A program made the position numbers and the translations under genes. Positions 41,071-53,090 of a stretch of 64,000 bases of DNA are shown in pieces. The DNA lies in the NCBI GenBank assembly GCA_029448655.1, contig JACCLO010000056.1:1-64000 (forward strand). The letters run 5' to 3'. Positions within the stretch are counted from its first letter, which is position 1; each line of letters starts with the position of its first letter. The notes below the pieces were generated by a model. It saw nothing but the letters and a program-made list of their open reading frames with translations, was not told the origin of the DNA and made no database searches. This DNA is from Wolfiporia cocos. Taxonomy: Eukaryota; Basidiomycota; Agaricomycetes; Polyporales; Phaeolaceae.

Positions 41071-41880
41071 ACTGTCATGAGCATGTCACGACCATGTGCC
41101 ATAATAGCTTAAGTACTGAGACCCACCGATGCCAACAGGAGTTGGCAATTGTGCCTTTTGGTGCAATGGTTATTGCATTACGGCTGGAGAATTGTATTGG
41201 GTCCACACCAGCACGTGATATAGACCAAATGCATCAATGAAATCGTTCACTACATCAAGATCACATTGCCTACCTCGAGAAGCACAATATCCCCCACTAT
41301 GCTTTGCTAAGATGCTGTACGGCGAGGACCTGGGGGAGACGTCCATTTTCCACGTCACCATATCTGCAACAGCCAAGTATATTAAGACATGGACCGCAGA
41401 ATGAGCGAAGCCACATGCAACGTCTCGACATTGTCAGAGAGCAACATATCCATACAAATATATGAGGAATCATCAACCTGTGGTGACCCGTTAAAACCAT
41501 GCTTAGAGACATGTGAGCTGGGGTCATGCAATCCATACCGCTGACCACTGTGGCATATTCTCGAGATTGTATTTGCATCGTGATACACAGCTTGCAATCA
41601 TATGACTGCTCGGATCTCAAGCCGGTGTATACCGCCTTTCGATGCAGCACACAGCGTCAGATTTCAATGTGCAATATTACAATCTGGCCTTGCAGCTTGT
41701 TGCACCATCGAACATCTGCAAGTGTTGCTGCCCATATAATCACGACAAAGGTACATAATTCAAAACAGGTGCAAGGGAGTCATACATGTCTAATGCAAAA
41801 AAAGGAAAGCACGGACCACCGCCAGTGTCTGGATTTAATTTAACTGGGCTGTGGCTGATCTGATGCCTCCGTATGCGACT
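41071..41880. other. No gene assigned; possible coding remnants on minus
   Basis: Two overlapping minus frames between 41,170 and 41,600 carry plausible peptide (SSYICMDMLLSDNVETLHVASL; DLDVVNDFIDAFGLYHVLVW) joined only across frameshifts or an intron. I cannot name the family. The rest shows nothing. Confidence 0.35.
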
Positions 41881-41889
41881 TCAGACTGT

Positions 41890-44640
41890 CTGCATGGTGT
41901 CCAGCGCGCAACAATGCATCGCTTGCAAATCACCGAAACCATGATCAGCCGTAGTATTTTTGGTTGTATGCATTGCTGGTATAGTCACATCGAGAATGGA
42001 AACTACATACAAATGTAGCGAGAGAAGGAGGAGTGAAGCATTCTTTGAAACAACGATCAGACATGGGTTTCTCGTGGCCACCACGAATCAAGCAGTTCGC
42101 GGTCATCCTCAGCTTCCATTGGACCACAGGGCCGACCAGGCCAACCGATGGACCGTTGCGCATCGCAGGGTAGAATACCTGACTGGCTTTGCCCGCCCAC
42201 TCAAAGTCGACAACCTTGATCTCCGCTGCTTTTCTTCGTCAACGATCCGCGCCATGATATTGCTCGACCTAAGGTCGCCGTGTACGAAGCCCTTTTTCTT
42301 GAGCAATTTCAGAACATTCTCCAATGATTCCCGTATAGCCTTACTGGACAAGAGGGGTTAAATCACGTAAGAGGTCGTGTAAGCGCTTCCAATCCCCATC
42401 AAGTGGTCCATGATGTAGGCAACAGGAGCACCTTCAAGCAGGACACACCCAGGAGGGTAGGCACGAGGCTTCCTTCGCCAGAAGTCGATGTATGTCTTCG
42501 CCATAGGAACCGCCTGACAAGCTTGACAACCACAGGTGTCTGCTCCGGCAACTTTCTCCCGTGCAGAGGTCGTCGACAACGTTGCTGTGAACAGCACTCG
42601 GTTGTTGAGATCGACGACAAGAGGCTTCTTGAATGTGAGGGTCCCAGTGCTTGGTTTGTCCGGCCGCGGTGTCGGCAGCGGTGTCGGCATACAGCGTGCA
42701 GGATGAGTAGATTTGAGGGGTGCCACAAGGGAATGAGGGTGGTTCAGCGGTTGATGAAGCCAGCCTGTAGCCGACATTAACCTGATCCCACAGTGGCATT
42801 ATTGTGTTGGCAACGTACTCCTTCAGCTCCTCTACTCCTTTAGCGAGCGCATACAGCAACCGTGCGAGCTGATTCTGTCGCTCTTTGGTGACGTCTGGTA
42901 GCATACAATACATTGCACTAGTGGTTCCACTATGTAATCCTCTCCATCATAAAACCGCCCTGATGGACAGATGGGTCCTGTGTGATAATCATAAGGGCGC
43001 CCAAGAACATGTATGTTTGGTTCAAAGTACATACCCAACAAGCATGGGAGAAACATTGGTGCACCGCCTTCATGCACATCGAAGAGTTTTGACCACAATC
43101 GAGTAGTCGTGCGCCACTTGCATGTAGACGTCATAGCCAGTTTCTGTCACAGATTTGGGACATGCCACTATTTTTCCGTATTTTTACCTATTTATCTGGT
43201 ATTTCTACAACCTTGTAGACATTTACGCTGCTAAGCGCCCGTCTACACGTACACGCAACCAAACAACCACGTACACAACGCGGTATACGTCCACTTGTCA
43301 TAACAACACGTACCATAACACGCTTGTACGCGTCAATGACTCAGCGGACTAACCTCCGGTGTCACGCGCCTTACCTCATATCCCGATACCGGGCTATGTC
43401 CAGTACAATTGGATAAGCGGCCCGCTCGTTATCACATGCCAATGACCTTACGATTACTCATATCCCGATCCCGGAATATAATAATCACATGCATGGCTTA
43501 CTAACGTAGCTAACAGCCACTTCCACACATGGACCTACGGTCCAAACAAACGATCTTACTGGTGCGGCCATTTACCGGCGCACATGGTCTATGGTAGTTT
43601 ACGACTAAACCATATTAGTTATGTCTGCGCACAGACCACCTTCATGTTTGGCTCCCTTACCGGTAACCAAACAAAACATGTATATAAGTAGGGCTATCAC
43701 TGCGGATAAGCCTTAGATTTGTTCTCTGCATTCGCACAGTTACATACCATCTCTGCTTGCGCCCACTAGCCTCCTCACCAACCTTCTGCAACATCTTCAA
43801 GTCGTCTATAAGGTTATAGTGTGAGTCCCACAGTCTAGTCTGTGTCAGTTTCGCCCGCCTCACGCTTGTCCTCACGCAGGCAAACTGGGAAGATCTCCTC
43901 CTCGTCCATGAACAACGTTGCATCCGGTTTGCATACGGCACGGTCGAGTTTGGGAAAAAATTTGTGGTTGAGCCTAAAGTTAGGGAGCAGTCCTTGAACA
44001 CATTCGTTAAATTTCGCTGTGCGTGCGTTCTCATCGTCGAACGGGTTTCCCATCTCGTTGCACAATAAGGCGGCAGCACGGATGGAGGCAACCGCGATAG
44101 GGTCATCGGTGGCTGAAGAAAGGTCTGTGCCAAGTCGAATTCGGAAAAGACGAAAGACATCGTGAGCGTGCATATCGGCACCACCGCTCTTTTCAACGGG
44201 ACGCATAAATAAGCTGGCTGCGCGGGTTCTTTGTACGTCTGCAACACGTCCGTCTTGGCAAATTCTGATGGTGCAGGGAGGGAGTTGAGCAGTACCCCTG
44301 AAATAAAAGGCAAGGTTCGCATATTGTGTATTCAATCATTCAGTTGTAACTCTTTTGAGTGCATGTCAGCTTGGGACTAGGGACGTCAGGAATAGATAGC
44401 AAGCCTACTTGCCATATCTGGGTAATCATCTGGGATGTTGATATGTACTTCAAGTACTGCATTTCACCCAACTCCTTCTCTCCAGGAGCAGAAGCTGCAC
44501 TGACCACAAGTCCCATATACTCATAGCGAGCTTAGCACCAACTGTACCAAGACCCTCCTCCTGCAGAAGCGGCAATATCTCTTTTTTTACATGTTCAATC
44601 AAGCGGTTGACCTTTTGGCTGCCTCTCGACTAAGCTCTTT
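41890..44640 (-). pseudogene. Fungal-type protein kinase gene (FunK1-like), interrupted by a solo LTR
   Basis: Minus-strand exons read in order. An N-terminal helical part (LLPLLQEEGLGTVGAKLAM at about 44,530-44,600) is followed by an exon from 44,335 with RAAALLCNEMGNPFDDENAR and KPDATLFMDEEEIFPVCLRE. Across the LTR come GYDVYMQVA, GGAPMFLPCLLGMYFEPNIH and RFYDGEDYIVEPLVQC. Next is a hydrophobic strand region (NRVLFTATLSTTS), then the kinase catalytic loop GFVHGDLRSSNIM (42,250-42,290) and KVVDFEWAGKA in place of DFG. HGDL-type loops are typical of the kinase-like family expanded in mushrooms. The solo LTR at 43,145 lies inside the coding sequence, so the gene is probably dead or truncated; small introns complicate exact joints. 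Confidence 0.75.
43145..43847 (+). mobile_element. Solo LTR (703 bp) in the kinase gene, TSD gtttc
   Basis: It runs from TGTCACAGATT to CTGTGTCA, with gtttc at 43140-43144 and 43848-43852. The TATATAAG box is at 43681-43688 and GTGAGTCCCACAG lies near the 3' end. Removal rejoins the kinase codons ...DKREAGE to TGYDVYMQ. It belongs to the same broad LTR type as the array and element 1 but has no AGTTCTATTCTT primer. Confidence 0.93.
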
Positions 44641-45790
44641 AGAGTTTTGTATTGAGGACGCGCTTCTGCGTGGTGATGATGGGTGTCACTGGGACGTTTC
44701 AAACCCGATGACATGACACCGTGCTTGGGCTTGGAGGGGGAGGGCTGTGGTGGTGGCAGTCAATAGGAGAGATGCGAGTCTACCTATCAGTAAGCAAGAG
44801 TCACCACGCTGCACTGACGGCAACCAGTGCTCCGGTGAACATATATGCATGGTGTCCAGGGTCCCATGCTGACAAACAGTGTGCCGACTCGCGGCATCGG
44901 TGGCGCTGGGCGTTTACGATCCATATTAATCCCTTCCAATTCACGGCAAGCTAGTACGCGATCACGAAGTCGACTCTCACTCGCACTCAGAGTGAGAAGT
45001 CCGTTCATCTCGCGATCCCCGTCACCCAAATGCATCTGCACTAGCGAGGCACTTGTTCGCAAGGCACAGTGAGACACCACGCCCGTTCATCTCGCAATGA
45101 TCGTCTAGGCTCGTGAACCCTTCGTGAATGGTGCACCTAGCAAGTCCCCTTCACGCTTTCATGTGTGCTGCGCACAGGCACCATTCTGATGCAGTTCCAG
45201 CACACATTATGTCGGAGGTCGATAGCAATTAGGATCTCCAATGCGTGCTTTGATGCTGTGCACAGCTGTGCTCATAGCCGATTTTATTGAGAAGTAAACC
45301 TAATCTTTCCGTGCCAAGAGACCCGCCGCAATGCCGTGAACAATGTCTCAGGCTGTCGCCGTCATTGGATATAAACTTATGTTACGGGTGTCAGAGAGCG
45401 TGTTCGGCCAATGATGGAAGAAGTACCCATTCAACGAGAGTGTGGAAAATGGAAGATAGGGTGGCGCGCGGGATGGGAGAGAAGGTGCCACACCGGCGAG
45501 GAGTGGCCGCGCCCCAACAGTGGTCGAGATGAGCCGATGGATGCATAACACAAGGTGCTCTGTATCGAGACTGTATGAACAAAGGAAGCTGGGGTAGCGA
45601 GGTGTCACGGCGAATACTTTAGCTTCCTCATGCTGCGTTGGAATGCTAGGTGGTTTTGCACGGGGTTATTGGCATACCATTGTTAGAACAACAAGTTATT
45701 TGAGTATCGAATGCCGGATGACGGTAGTTAGGTGAGAGTTACATGCATTGCACATATCACCTTCCCGCTTGCAATGGTCATGTAAACTAA
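44641..45790. other. Intergenic, no gene recognised
   Basis: No ORF here has convincing composition or motif. Short repeated CGTTCATCTCGC segments occur at about 45,001-45,012 and 45,085-45,096. Confidence 0.5.
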
Positions 45791-45899
45791 CACTATCCCT
45801 TCTGAGGCGTGCGTGGACCGATCGCTTGTATACAGCTGTGTCTTGTTTCCTGTTTCATGCTACAGCTGCATGTGATGATCAACATGCAATGATTTGTAC

Positions 45900-46160
45900 T
45901 AGAGCGTTTGTGATATCGAGCGAACTCACCGCGTTCTCTACTATAACATGGTTGTATTCCTTTCACTGTCTCAGGCTCGCGGGAATTTCCACTAGGACCA
46001 CCGGCATCCTTCCAACGAGTGTTGTACGATCGATGCTCTTTATCGTCTCTTCTATTTTGCAGCATATCCCTTCATTTGCGCGAAGCAACTCTTCCAAACT
46101 GTCAATGACAGCACGCCCAGAGGACGCATATTCGGCCTCGAGGTCGATAAGGCGGTGAAG
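45900..46160 (-). CDS. Helical coding segment, unidentified (exon)
   Basis: On minus, from about 46,155, the frame reads IDLEAEYASSGRAVIDSLEE and LLRANEGICCKIEETIKSID, then TTLVGRMPVVLVEIPASLRQ, before a stop near 45,960. The heptad-like pattern suggests a coiled coil. It may be the last exon of the gene to its right or a separate small gene. The family is not recognised. Confidence 0.35.
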
Positions 46161-46586
46161 TGGGGCAGCCCCTGACAGTGGCCGTTCCAGGGATCAGCAG
46201 GTCCGCAAGAATGCGAAGTATGTATGGGCAGTCAGCACACACCTATCCGCACGCATGTGCATAGGATACTGCGCTGCCTCCGGAGGATTGCACTCCGATC
46301 AATGTGCACTTCTTCACGTACGCTGTCAAAGCGATCCGTGATCTTGCCGAAAATAGCCTGCGAGGGTCGAGCACATACTCAGCATACCGCCAATATCCTT
46401 AGCAGCTTCTACGGCACCTGATGCAACTCCCGCAGAACATCTCGATGTCTTGGACATTTGCAGTGGCTTCCTTGCAACCGCGAGCGGTTCCCAGCACCCG
46501 TTATATTTGTTTTCCGGAATGAGCCACGTCACGTCGCCCTATGAAAGGCTCGTGTTCAATATCCTGCAGCAGCAGTCCCAGTGACA

Positions 46587-48000
46587 CTAACATACAAAAG
46601 TCAGAAGTGCGCCGTTGTATCTATGGATAAGTTTACCAGTAGCCCTCTCTCGCTTGTATGGACTCAGCGATGTGGGCTGACTCCGAGAACCAATCTCAAA
46701 GTTCAACTCCGGCAACGGTTCGCATTCTTCCACGACTGGCGCGAAGGTAACGGAATGTCTAGGATGGGTCTTTCTCGTGGAGACAGAGTCTCCTGCACAA
46801 TCATCGACCTCAACAACCTTGCCAATTGGGGTAGATGTTACCTCCGTCAACTCAAAATCAGTTTGCTCAAGCTTTTCCGGAGAGGGAATGACGAGAGGAG
46901 CAGGAGAATGTATACGATCGGATCTTGGTGTGGTATTCGTTCCGAGCATGGAATCTGCTATGGTCGCATGTATCGCCTTGTTGGGCAACTTCGGAGAATG
47001 TCTGACATAGAATCTCAGCGGTGGCTGCTCCTCAGGCAGAGGCCCTGTATGAACATTACCAGATCCCGTCAAGAGGCTTTCAGATGCGGATGATGACATA
47101 GACTTCTTGGACAGAGATGTGCATCCCAAAGTATTCAGTGTAGGCTGTATGGTTTCTTCATGGTGAACACCAGGAACTCCGCTCGTACTGTTGTCTACAG
47201 TCGCAGATCTGTGAGGGGCTTCAGAAGTGAGGTTGGCCCATGGCGCAATCTTTCTCTTTTGCTTGTGGACTGTTTTAGTATTAGCGTATGGCGTAGAAAG
47301 TGTCACGGTACACGCGCTTAGCAATGTTGGTAGAACCTGACAATGGGTGAGCTTTCTCTTGCAAGGCAGGGTTCGACATTTCGACCCTCTGTAGTCCACG
47401 ACCATGATATGGCTTTCTCATCAATCACGAGAACGCAGAGAACAAACATACCCTTTTGTCCGTTGTCGAAGCACTGGCTGCGAGAGCAGGGACCACATGC
47501 TTTGCGTGTGTCTTGATTTTTACTTCCGATTGATTTTCCTTAGTCTCTTCGACAGGTTCGTCCTCGACGAACGTGTCAGATAGCTCATGCCTGTCCACAT
47601 AACGGATCGTCGTCCGAGGCTCCCTGGTAGATGATAGGGCCCGGCGGAGACGGTTTTGTCTTCCAGAGCTTTGCTTTATGAGGTCTACCTTTTGGTCGTG
47701 CTCGACTGAGGGGCTTTGCTTTCCAGGGCAGGCTTATTGTCGGCCTTCTTGCGACGAGCAAACAAAGCTGTGAGAGGAGACAACGTGTTCCGAGTAGACG
47801 AAAATGGATCGGATTCGGGTAGAGCACCATAGTCAATCATGTGGGAGCATGAGGTAGGAGAACTATTGTTCTCCTTTTCGCCGTGATATCTGTTGGTTGC
47901 CCTAGGTCGCCGCTGTAGAACGAGGCTGAAGCACCTGAGATTCCGTGCGCTCTGGAGGATACTGGTGTGCAAAGAGCGCTACGACCTGTCGGGGAAGTCT
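46587..48000 (-). CDS. Low-complexity protein region, unidentified (exons)
   Basis: A 272-codon open frame (46587-47405 on minus) is Ser/Thr/Pro-rich and apparently disordered, with SPKLPNKAIHATIADSMLG and IPSPEKLEQTDFELTEVTST. HSVTFAP fits the extended RVxF-type PP1-docking pattern. Further exons at 47,460-47,990 continue in the same style (VEDEPVEETKENQSEVKIKT). Together with helical segments up to 50.3 kb this may be one large nuclear protein; the telomere/replication factor Rif1 has such a layout (helical repeats, then a disordered tail with PP1 motifs), but I see no diagnostic match. Confidence 0.4.
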
Positions 48001-49399
48001 TAGATCGTTTATTGGCAAACAGCGTCCTCTGCCAGCTTAATCTGAGTTAGGGACCGTCTTCGCTGCACTCAGTAGAATCTCGCTTTGCTCTTGTAGGCCT
48101 TGGCGGCAACAGAGTTATTGGCGACTGCGGGTTTCACGGCAAGTCGGGATTCGGACGATTTGGCTGACCTAGTGGAGATTACTCTAGGCCTTCCGACCGT
48201 TGCCTACGTTGAGGCGGGGGCCAGCAGAACCAGAGTCGACGTCAGATGGTCACATAGTTCCTCATCGCTGCGCCAAAGGGCTTCTCTTCGGAATTTTCGA
48301 ACGCATATGGGGCGTAGATTTCATAGACTGACGTTCGTCGATAGCAGAAGATCTCGAACTAGTCGCGTTATCAAGGTTGATCCGCAGCTGAGTTCGTCAC
48401 TGCTTTGGTTGGTATTGTAGACTAGCGGAAAGTTGACAGTGTGATGAGCGCGGATGCTATGGATTGTGTGATACTCACATTGTTGGACTTTCTCAAATCC
48501 TCTAGTGAGTGGAGATCAGTCATGGAAGAATGCGATCAATTTAGCGCACCTCGGATTGGCTTAGTTGTTCATCGGCTTGCCCTGGGTGTCAAAATCTAAA
48601 AACAGTGGCGACGTCGCTAGTGATAGCTTCGGTGGAGTATCTCTCTATATTCTGTCCCTGCATTACGATACCGTGTCAGGCACTCGCAAACCAGATAGAA
48701 AGTATAAGCTACGCTTTCTTACTTGACCTCTGTCGCGCAACGCATTTGCGAATCTGTCCAGATCGCCGCTCGAAGAGTAAACGTTACAACTGGGCCGCTT
48801 TCGTCTATGCCAGAGGTTATCGGTTCTCCTCCGAGAATAGGAGGACTGCACATGACAATTTGCACCTGCGCGCCGACCCTCTCCTCGCCAGAACGCTCGC
48901 GCAGGATATCTATTTTGTGTATGGAAGTGTATGAGATTGTCAGGGATTCATATTGGTTATCCTGTATCGATGTATGAACATATAATCAGCTCGCCGTATG
49001 ACGGACATCGAATAAGGTCAAAAGGCACACTTCTATGAGCATGTTCACGAGTATTGCCTTGGGATCGACATATAGCCTATCGCATCGTTGTGTTTGCCCA
49101 CAGGCACAGACTTCTTCTATCGCAAAAGGCTGCGGGCTATATGGCGCCGGTCAGCGTGATAATACGGCAGCTTAAGTTACTCACAAAGTCCGGTCGCCAG
49201 CAGCCAGTGCTTCGGCAATCTTCCGTGAGGTCACGTCCCAGTCCTCCGAGGGCACGTTCTCAAGCAGCCCCGTGACCTTTTTGTCCGATGCTGGTGGTTT
49301 CCGGGGGAGACGACTTGCTGAACACAGACTGGATGAATGCAGTACGGTTTGCGCGACCGGAGGCAGCCCCCTTCGTTGAAGGCAATAGACGCGCAAATA

Positions 49400-50350
49400 G
49401 CGTCAACAAGCTCTCCAGAGGAAGGAAATCTGGATCATGGTATCGGAATCTGACATGACGCTGCTTCGAGAGAGCTTACCTTTGGTGCGCCAGATGGTGG
49501 CTCCGAGGCGACGACTACGCACAAGAAATGGTATGCGGCATAGTAAGGTAAAATGGAATCAGGCTCACCCTCCAAGGATTTGGTCGTCACGAAGCGTGTG
49601 TTGATTGGCGTGATGCATCGCAGCAGAATCGGCGAGAAGAGTATATGCCTGGTAATGTCGAAATGAGTGTAAGTTTGGCGCATAAATAAAGGTGTAAGAG
49701 ACCGTACAGTGCATCGTAAACCAGTACTTATCATCGGAGCAGTTGGTGAGAAACATATGTCGCATAGATTGGGAAAAAGCGTGGCTGCTATGACGTCCTT
49801 TGCTTTGCTACTTTTGCCTTTGTCTAGCGCACCCATGAGCCCATCTGAAGAAGGGAATGGGGATGGAGATTACCGTTTTCACTTTCATCGAGAAAATCCT
49901 GGACATAGTCAGCTTCCCGGACAAAGCGTAAACATCGAACTAAAGCATACGAGAACACCGGACAAGAGAGAGTTGAGCACTCCTTCCCATAACCCCTGTT
50001 GCTCATTCTGCTGCTTTCTAAGAGTTGGGAGAACCTTCTCGTGATAGACCTTGTAGAAAATCGCGGCAGCGGCTTCAAGGGCAGGCTGCGGAAAAGCAGA
50101 GTATATGGGAAGAAGGGGCCTGCGCAGACACTGAGATAACACTTTGGATGCTTGCTCGGATATCGTGGATAAATTCTATATGATGATGAACAGACATCCA
50201 CTGAGCCCCAAATAGCTGCCTTACGAGTAAGACGAGGTGGGAGGACACCTTCTCGAGGGCCTCTGCTAGACTTTTGCTATTCTTGGCGCGAGATTTTGAG
50301 ATAGTCTGCTGCAGCAATTTGAGGAGAATCGGAGGCAGACATTTCAATGG
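49400..50350 (-). CDS. Helical coding segments, probable 5' part of the 46-50 kb gene
   Basis: Minus frames contain helix-rich peptide: KSLAEALEKVSSHLVLLVRQ, PALEAAAAIFYKVYHEKVLP, then SSKAKDVIAATLFPNLCDIC and ILPYYAAYHFLCVVVASEPP. Frames change between them at plausible 50-60-nt introns. An ATG at about 50,347 followed by SASDSPQIAAADYL is one possible start. The product is not identified. Confidence 0.35.
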
Positions 50351-50710
50351 TGGGTGTACAAGGAGTAACTAGTATGGCTGTCAAGAACAAGGCGCGACGC
50401 GGAAACGCGTAGTGTCACATCCATCCACAAATACGTGACGCGACGCAACGCACGCGCTACTAGACATCTCTGATTAAGACGCCGATTCGAGCCGACGTTG
50501 TCCAGAATACAAGCTTGTGCTTCTGCGGACGCTTCAAACATAGCTGGTATATGTATGGTATATGATATTTCTCATTAGCAGAAAGTAGCCACCCTTGCCG
50601 CTCGTTTGTCTTCAGGGCGAGGTATGCGATAATGGTACAAGACAAGAAAGAAGCATAACCAAAGCTGGCGTAGAGTGACAAGAATGTCCGAACAATGCAT
50701 ACGAGAGCCA

Positions 50711-51963
50711 TCACTCATACATCTTGTCTCCGTCGGTCTCAACGCCATAGAACTGCCACATCCGATGCGCCTCCAAGTCCGGCATCCCATCCATCTTCGC
50801 GCCCACTTCTCCGTCAACCTCATATAGCTGTTTAGTCTATAAATGAAGTCTTATGAGGCACCAAACAGCAACTAGGAAAGGAGGGAGGGGGGGTTGCTCA
50901 CGAGACAGAGCGTAGTCTTGATCATCGGAGGGCCAGGCGTAAATTGCTCGAAGTCGTCGTTTGACGAGTCTGCTTGATCCCTAGCGAATAAGTGCGGATG
51001 TGGTACGTGCAAATGTTCATCACCACCTCCGTGGCAGAATCTACTGGCATGTCGGGCGCAGCGGGATTACTTGGGACAGCGACCTGCATTGTGTTCGCTG
51101 ACACGTATGAGTTTCTTCGATCCATCGAGTATAACTGCATCTGAAATTGCCCGTGCGACAAGATCGGTAATAGATTTCTGACCAGTGCAAAGTAGCTTAA
51201 AATAGCATGAGTACATGATGCTGATTCTCAAAAAAGTGAGGATGCGTACAATGAGCTCGGCGCTGATCTCGCGCCTGCCAAGTGTTCGAACAACACGCTC
51301 TTCTTTGCCGTCGGAGCCTGGAGTTGTCTTACCAGCCTTGATGCTCGAAGGTCGAGCCGGTCTCCGAGAATCGTGTTATTTTCAGCTCTGACAGCAACGA
51401 GACGAGTGTGCAAAAGAAATCAACACAGCTGGCCCGGCACACGTAGCGATCTGCACTGGTGTGAGTGCGTCCCTGTCCTCGGCGTGAGGGGTAGTCGGCG
51501 GATCGAAGAACCCAGGGGGAAGTGGCTGCCCGTGAACGATCGTCGTGTTGGCAGTGGAGTCATACTCCGAGAACTGGTGAGGGCACCGTAGATCCTCTGC
51601 CCATAGCGACCGTAAAGCTTCGTAGCCACCCGGCAGCGCGAACTCCCCGAGGTCGATCGGACCGGCGCGAAGCATTTGATCGAAGAGGAGGTACCTGCGA
51701 AGCTGGGGCGTCGTGAAATAGTGCCGCACCTGCTCGAAGTCTTCGAGGATGACGTCTCGATTGGCGAGGATAGTGAGCGCTTGAGCTTCGAGTGGGAGAC
51801 CAATATTGCGATCAGTGTCGAAACCTATGGCCGGGGTTCGGAGGAGGATTCGATCACCCCACACCACCAGCTCGTCCCATTTTCCCCACCTAGTCTCCGC
51901 CAGCGTCCACACGTCCTCCTCCCTCCCGGCCCTCCTCGTGTCCTCCCAAGGAGCAAGCATCAC
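50711..51963 (-). CDS. Hypothetical multi-exon gene
   Basis: Exon 1 (ATG 51963 down to about 51,416) is a clean 180-codon frame: WTLAETRWGKWDELVVWGDR, then EDFEQVRHYFTTPQLRRYLL. A GT...AG intron near 51,415-51,378 follows. Later exons include RREISAELIVRILTFLRISI, MPVDSATEVVMNICT, DSSNDDFEQFTPGPPMIKTT and YEVDGEVGAKMDGMPDLEAH, ending ...GDKMYE with TGA at 50711-50713. I recognise no domain. The acidic, aromatic composition suggests a soluble globular protein. It is divergently oriented from MSH4, about 1.1 kb away. Confidence 0.6.
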
Positions 51964-53090
51964 GTGTCCTCTGACCCGCCCACGGCGCGAGCGGCACCGT
52001 CCTCTTAGTATCAGCAGAACACTACGCCGCAGGCACAGTCGGGACGCCGTGCACGGTCACAGCAGCAAGTGTGGCCGGCGCCCGGCGCCCGGAGTTACCA
52101 TATCAATAAATTAGCACCGAGCCGCTCTGAGAGGGCAGGGATTGGAAGGGAAGGGATGAAACCATGAGCGGTCGCGACGTCAGTCACAAACGGCGTGTGG
52201 AGGAGGCCGGTCCACCGGACGTGCACCGCGTCTGCGGACGGACGCCGGCTCGGGCGGCGCGTAGACGGCAACGTAAGGGTCGTAGCGTCGCCAGCGTGCG
52301 GCCTGCCGCGGTCCCGAGTGAGTGAGGTGAGATCGGCGTGTGAAGGGAGATGGCGCAGCTCACCGCTGTGCGTGTAGGCATGCCATTCCAGCCTACTGAA
52401 AGAAGCGCAGATACGTCCTCCTCCCAGTCTGCCCTGCCCGTATTGCGTCGGGTGGCGCCCGGCGCAGGGGAAGGACGTGGAGAGGTGTATCGCGGGCAGC
52501 GTCGTGACGGTCGGCGAGACTACGTGTGCGAGGGATGCTTCCAGGGGGTGAGTGCGAGTGCATATGAAGAGTTACTATATATGCGGGACCGATCGCGGCA
52601 AACGGGACGCAGGACACCTGACTGCAAGGCGTAGAGCACGCGCCGTGGGCCACGGAGCGTGTCCCAGCCCGATAGCGCCGCGTGCTGCTTCGTGTTCAGC
52701 GGGACCACGTCGAGAGGAGCGAGCACCGCAACGCTGTCACCGCGGCGGGATGAAGACAAGATGGACACAGACGCAGTAATTAAGGCATAGGGCGGACGGT
52801 GTGGGCGTGATAACACATGTAACTAACTTTCACAATCCTGTACGTCCTCCCGTTGCTCGAGTCTCGTATTGTATTCGTTTCAGACCTGCCCTGTACGCAC
52901 AATTGAGATCCCTTATTAGGATGTCCCGAGATTCGGCACCGCTCGTCGATCGATCGCATGCGGGGACTCAAACCCGCCGTCATTTGTCGTCGCCCTCGGT
53001 CTCGCGCCTTTTCCTTTTCGCTGGATCGCTACGCTCGTCCCATATTTTCCTGGCTTTGCACGCCCTGCCTCATCCCACCCCGCTACGGCG
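51964..53090. promoter_or_regulatory. Divergent intergenic region between the hypothetical gene and MSH4
   Basis: This 1.1-kb stretch is GC-rich (notably 52,180-52,760), with short ORFs on both strands and none convincing. It must contain both promoters. A CATATCAATAAATT stretch lies near 52,098-52,111 for the leftward gene, and pyrimidine-rich stretches precede the MSH4 ATG. No specific operator was identified. Confidence 0.4.
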
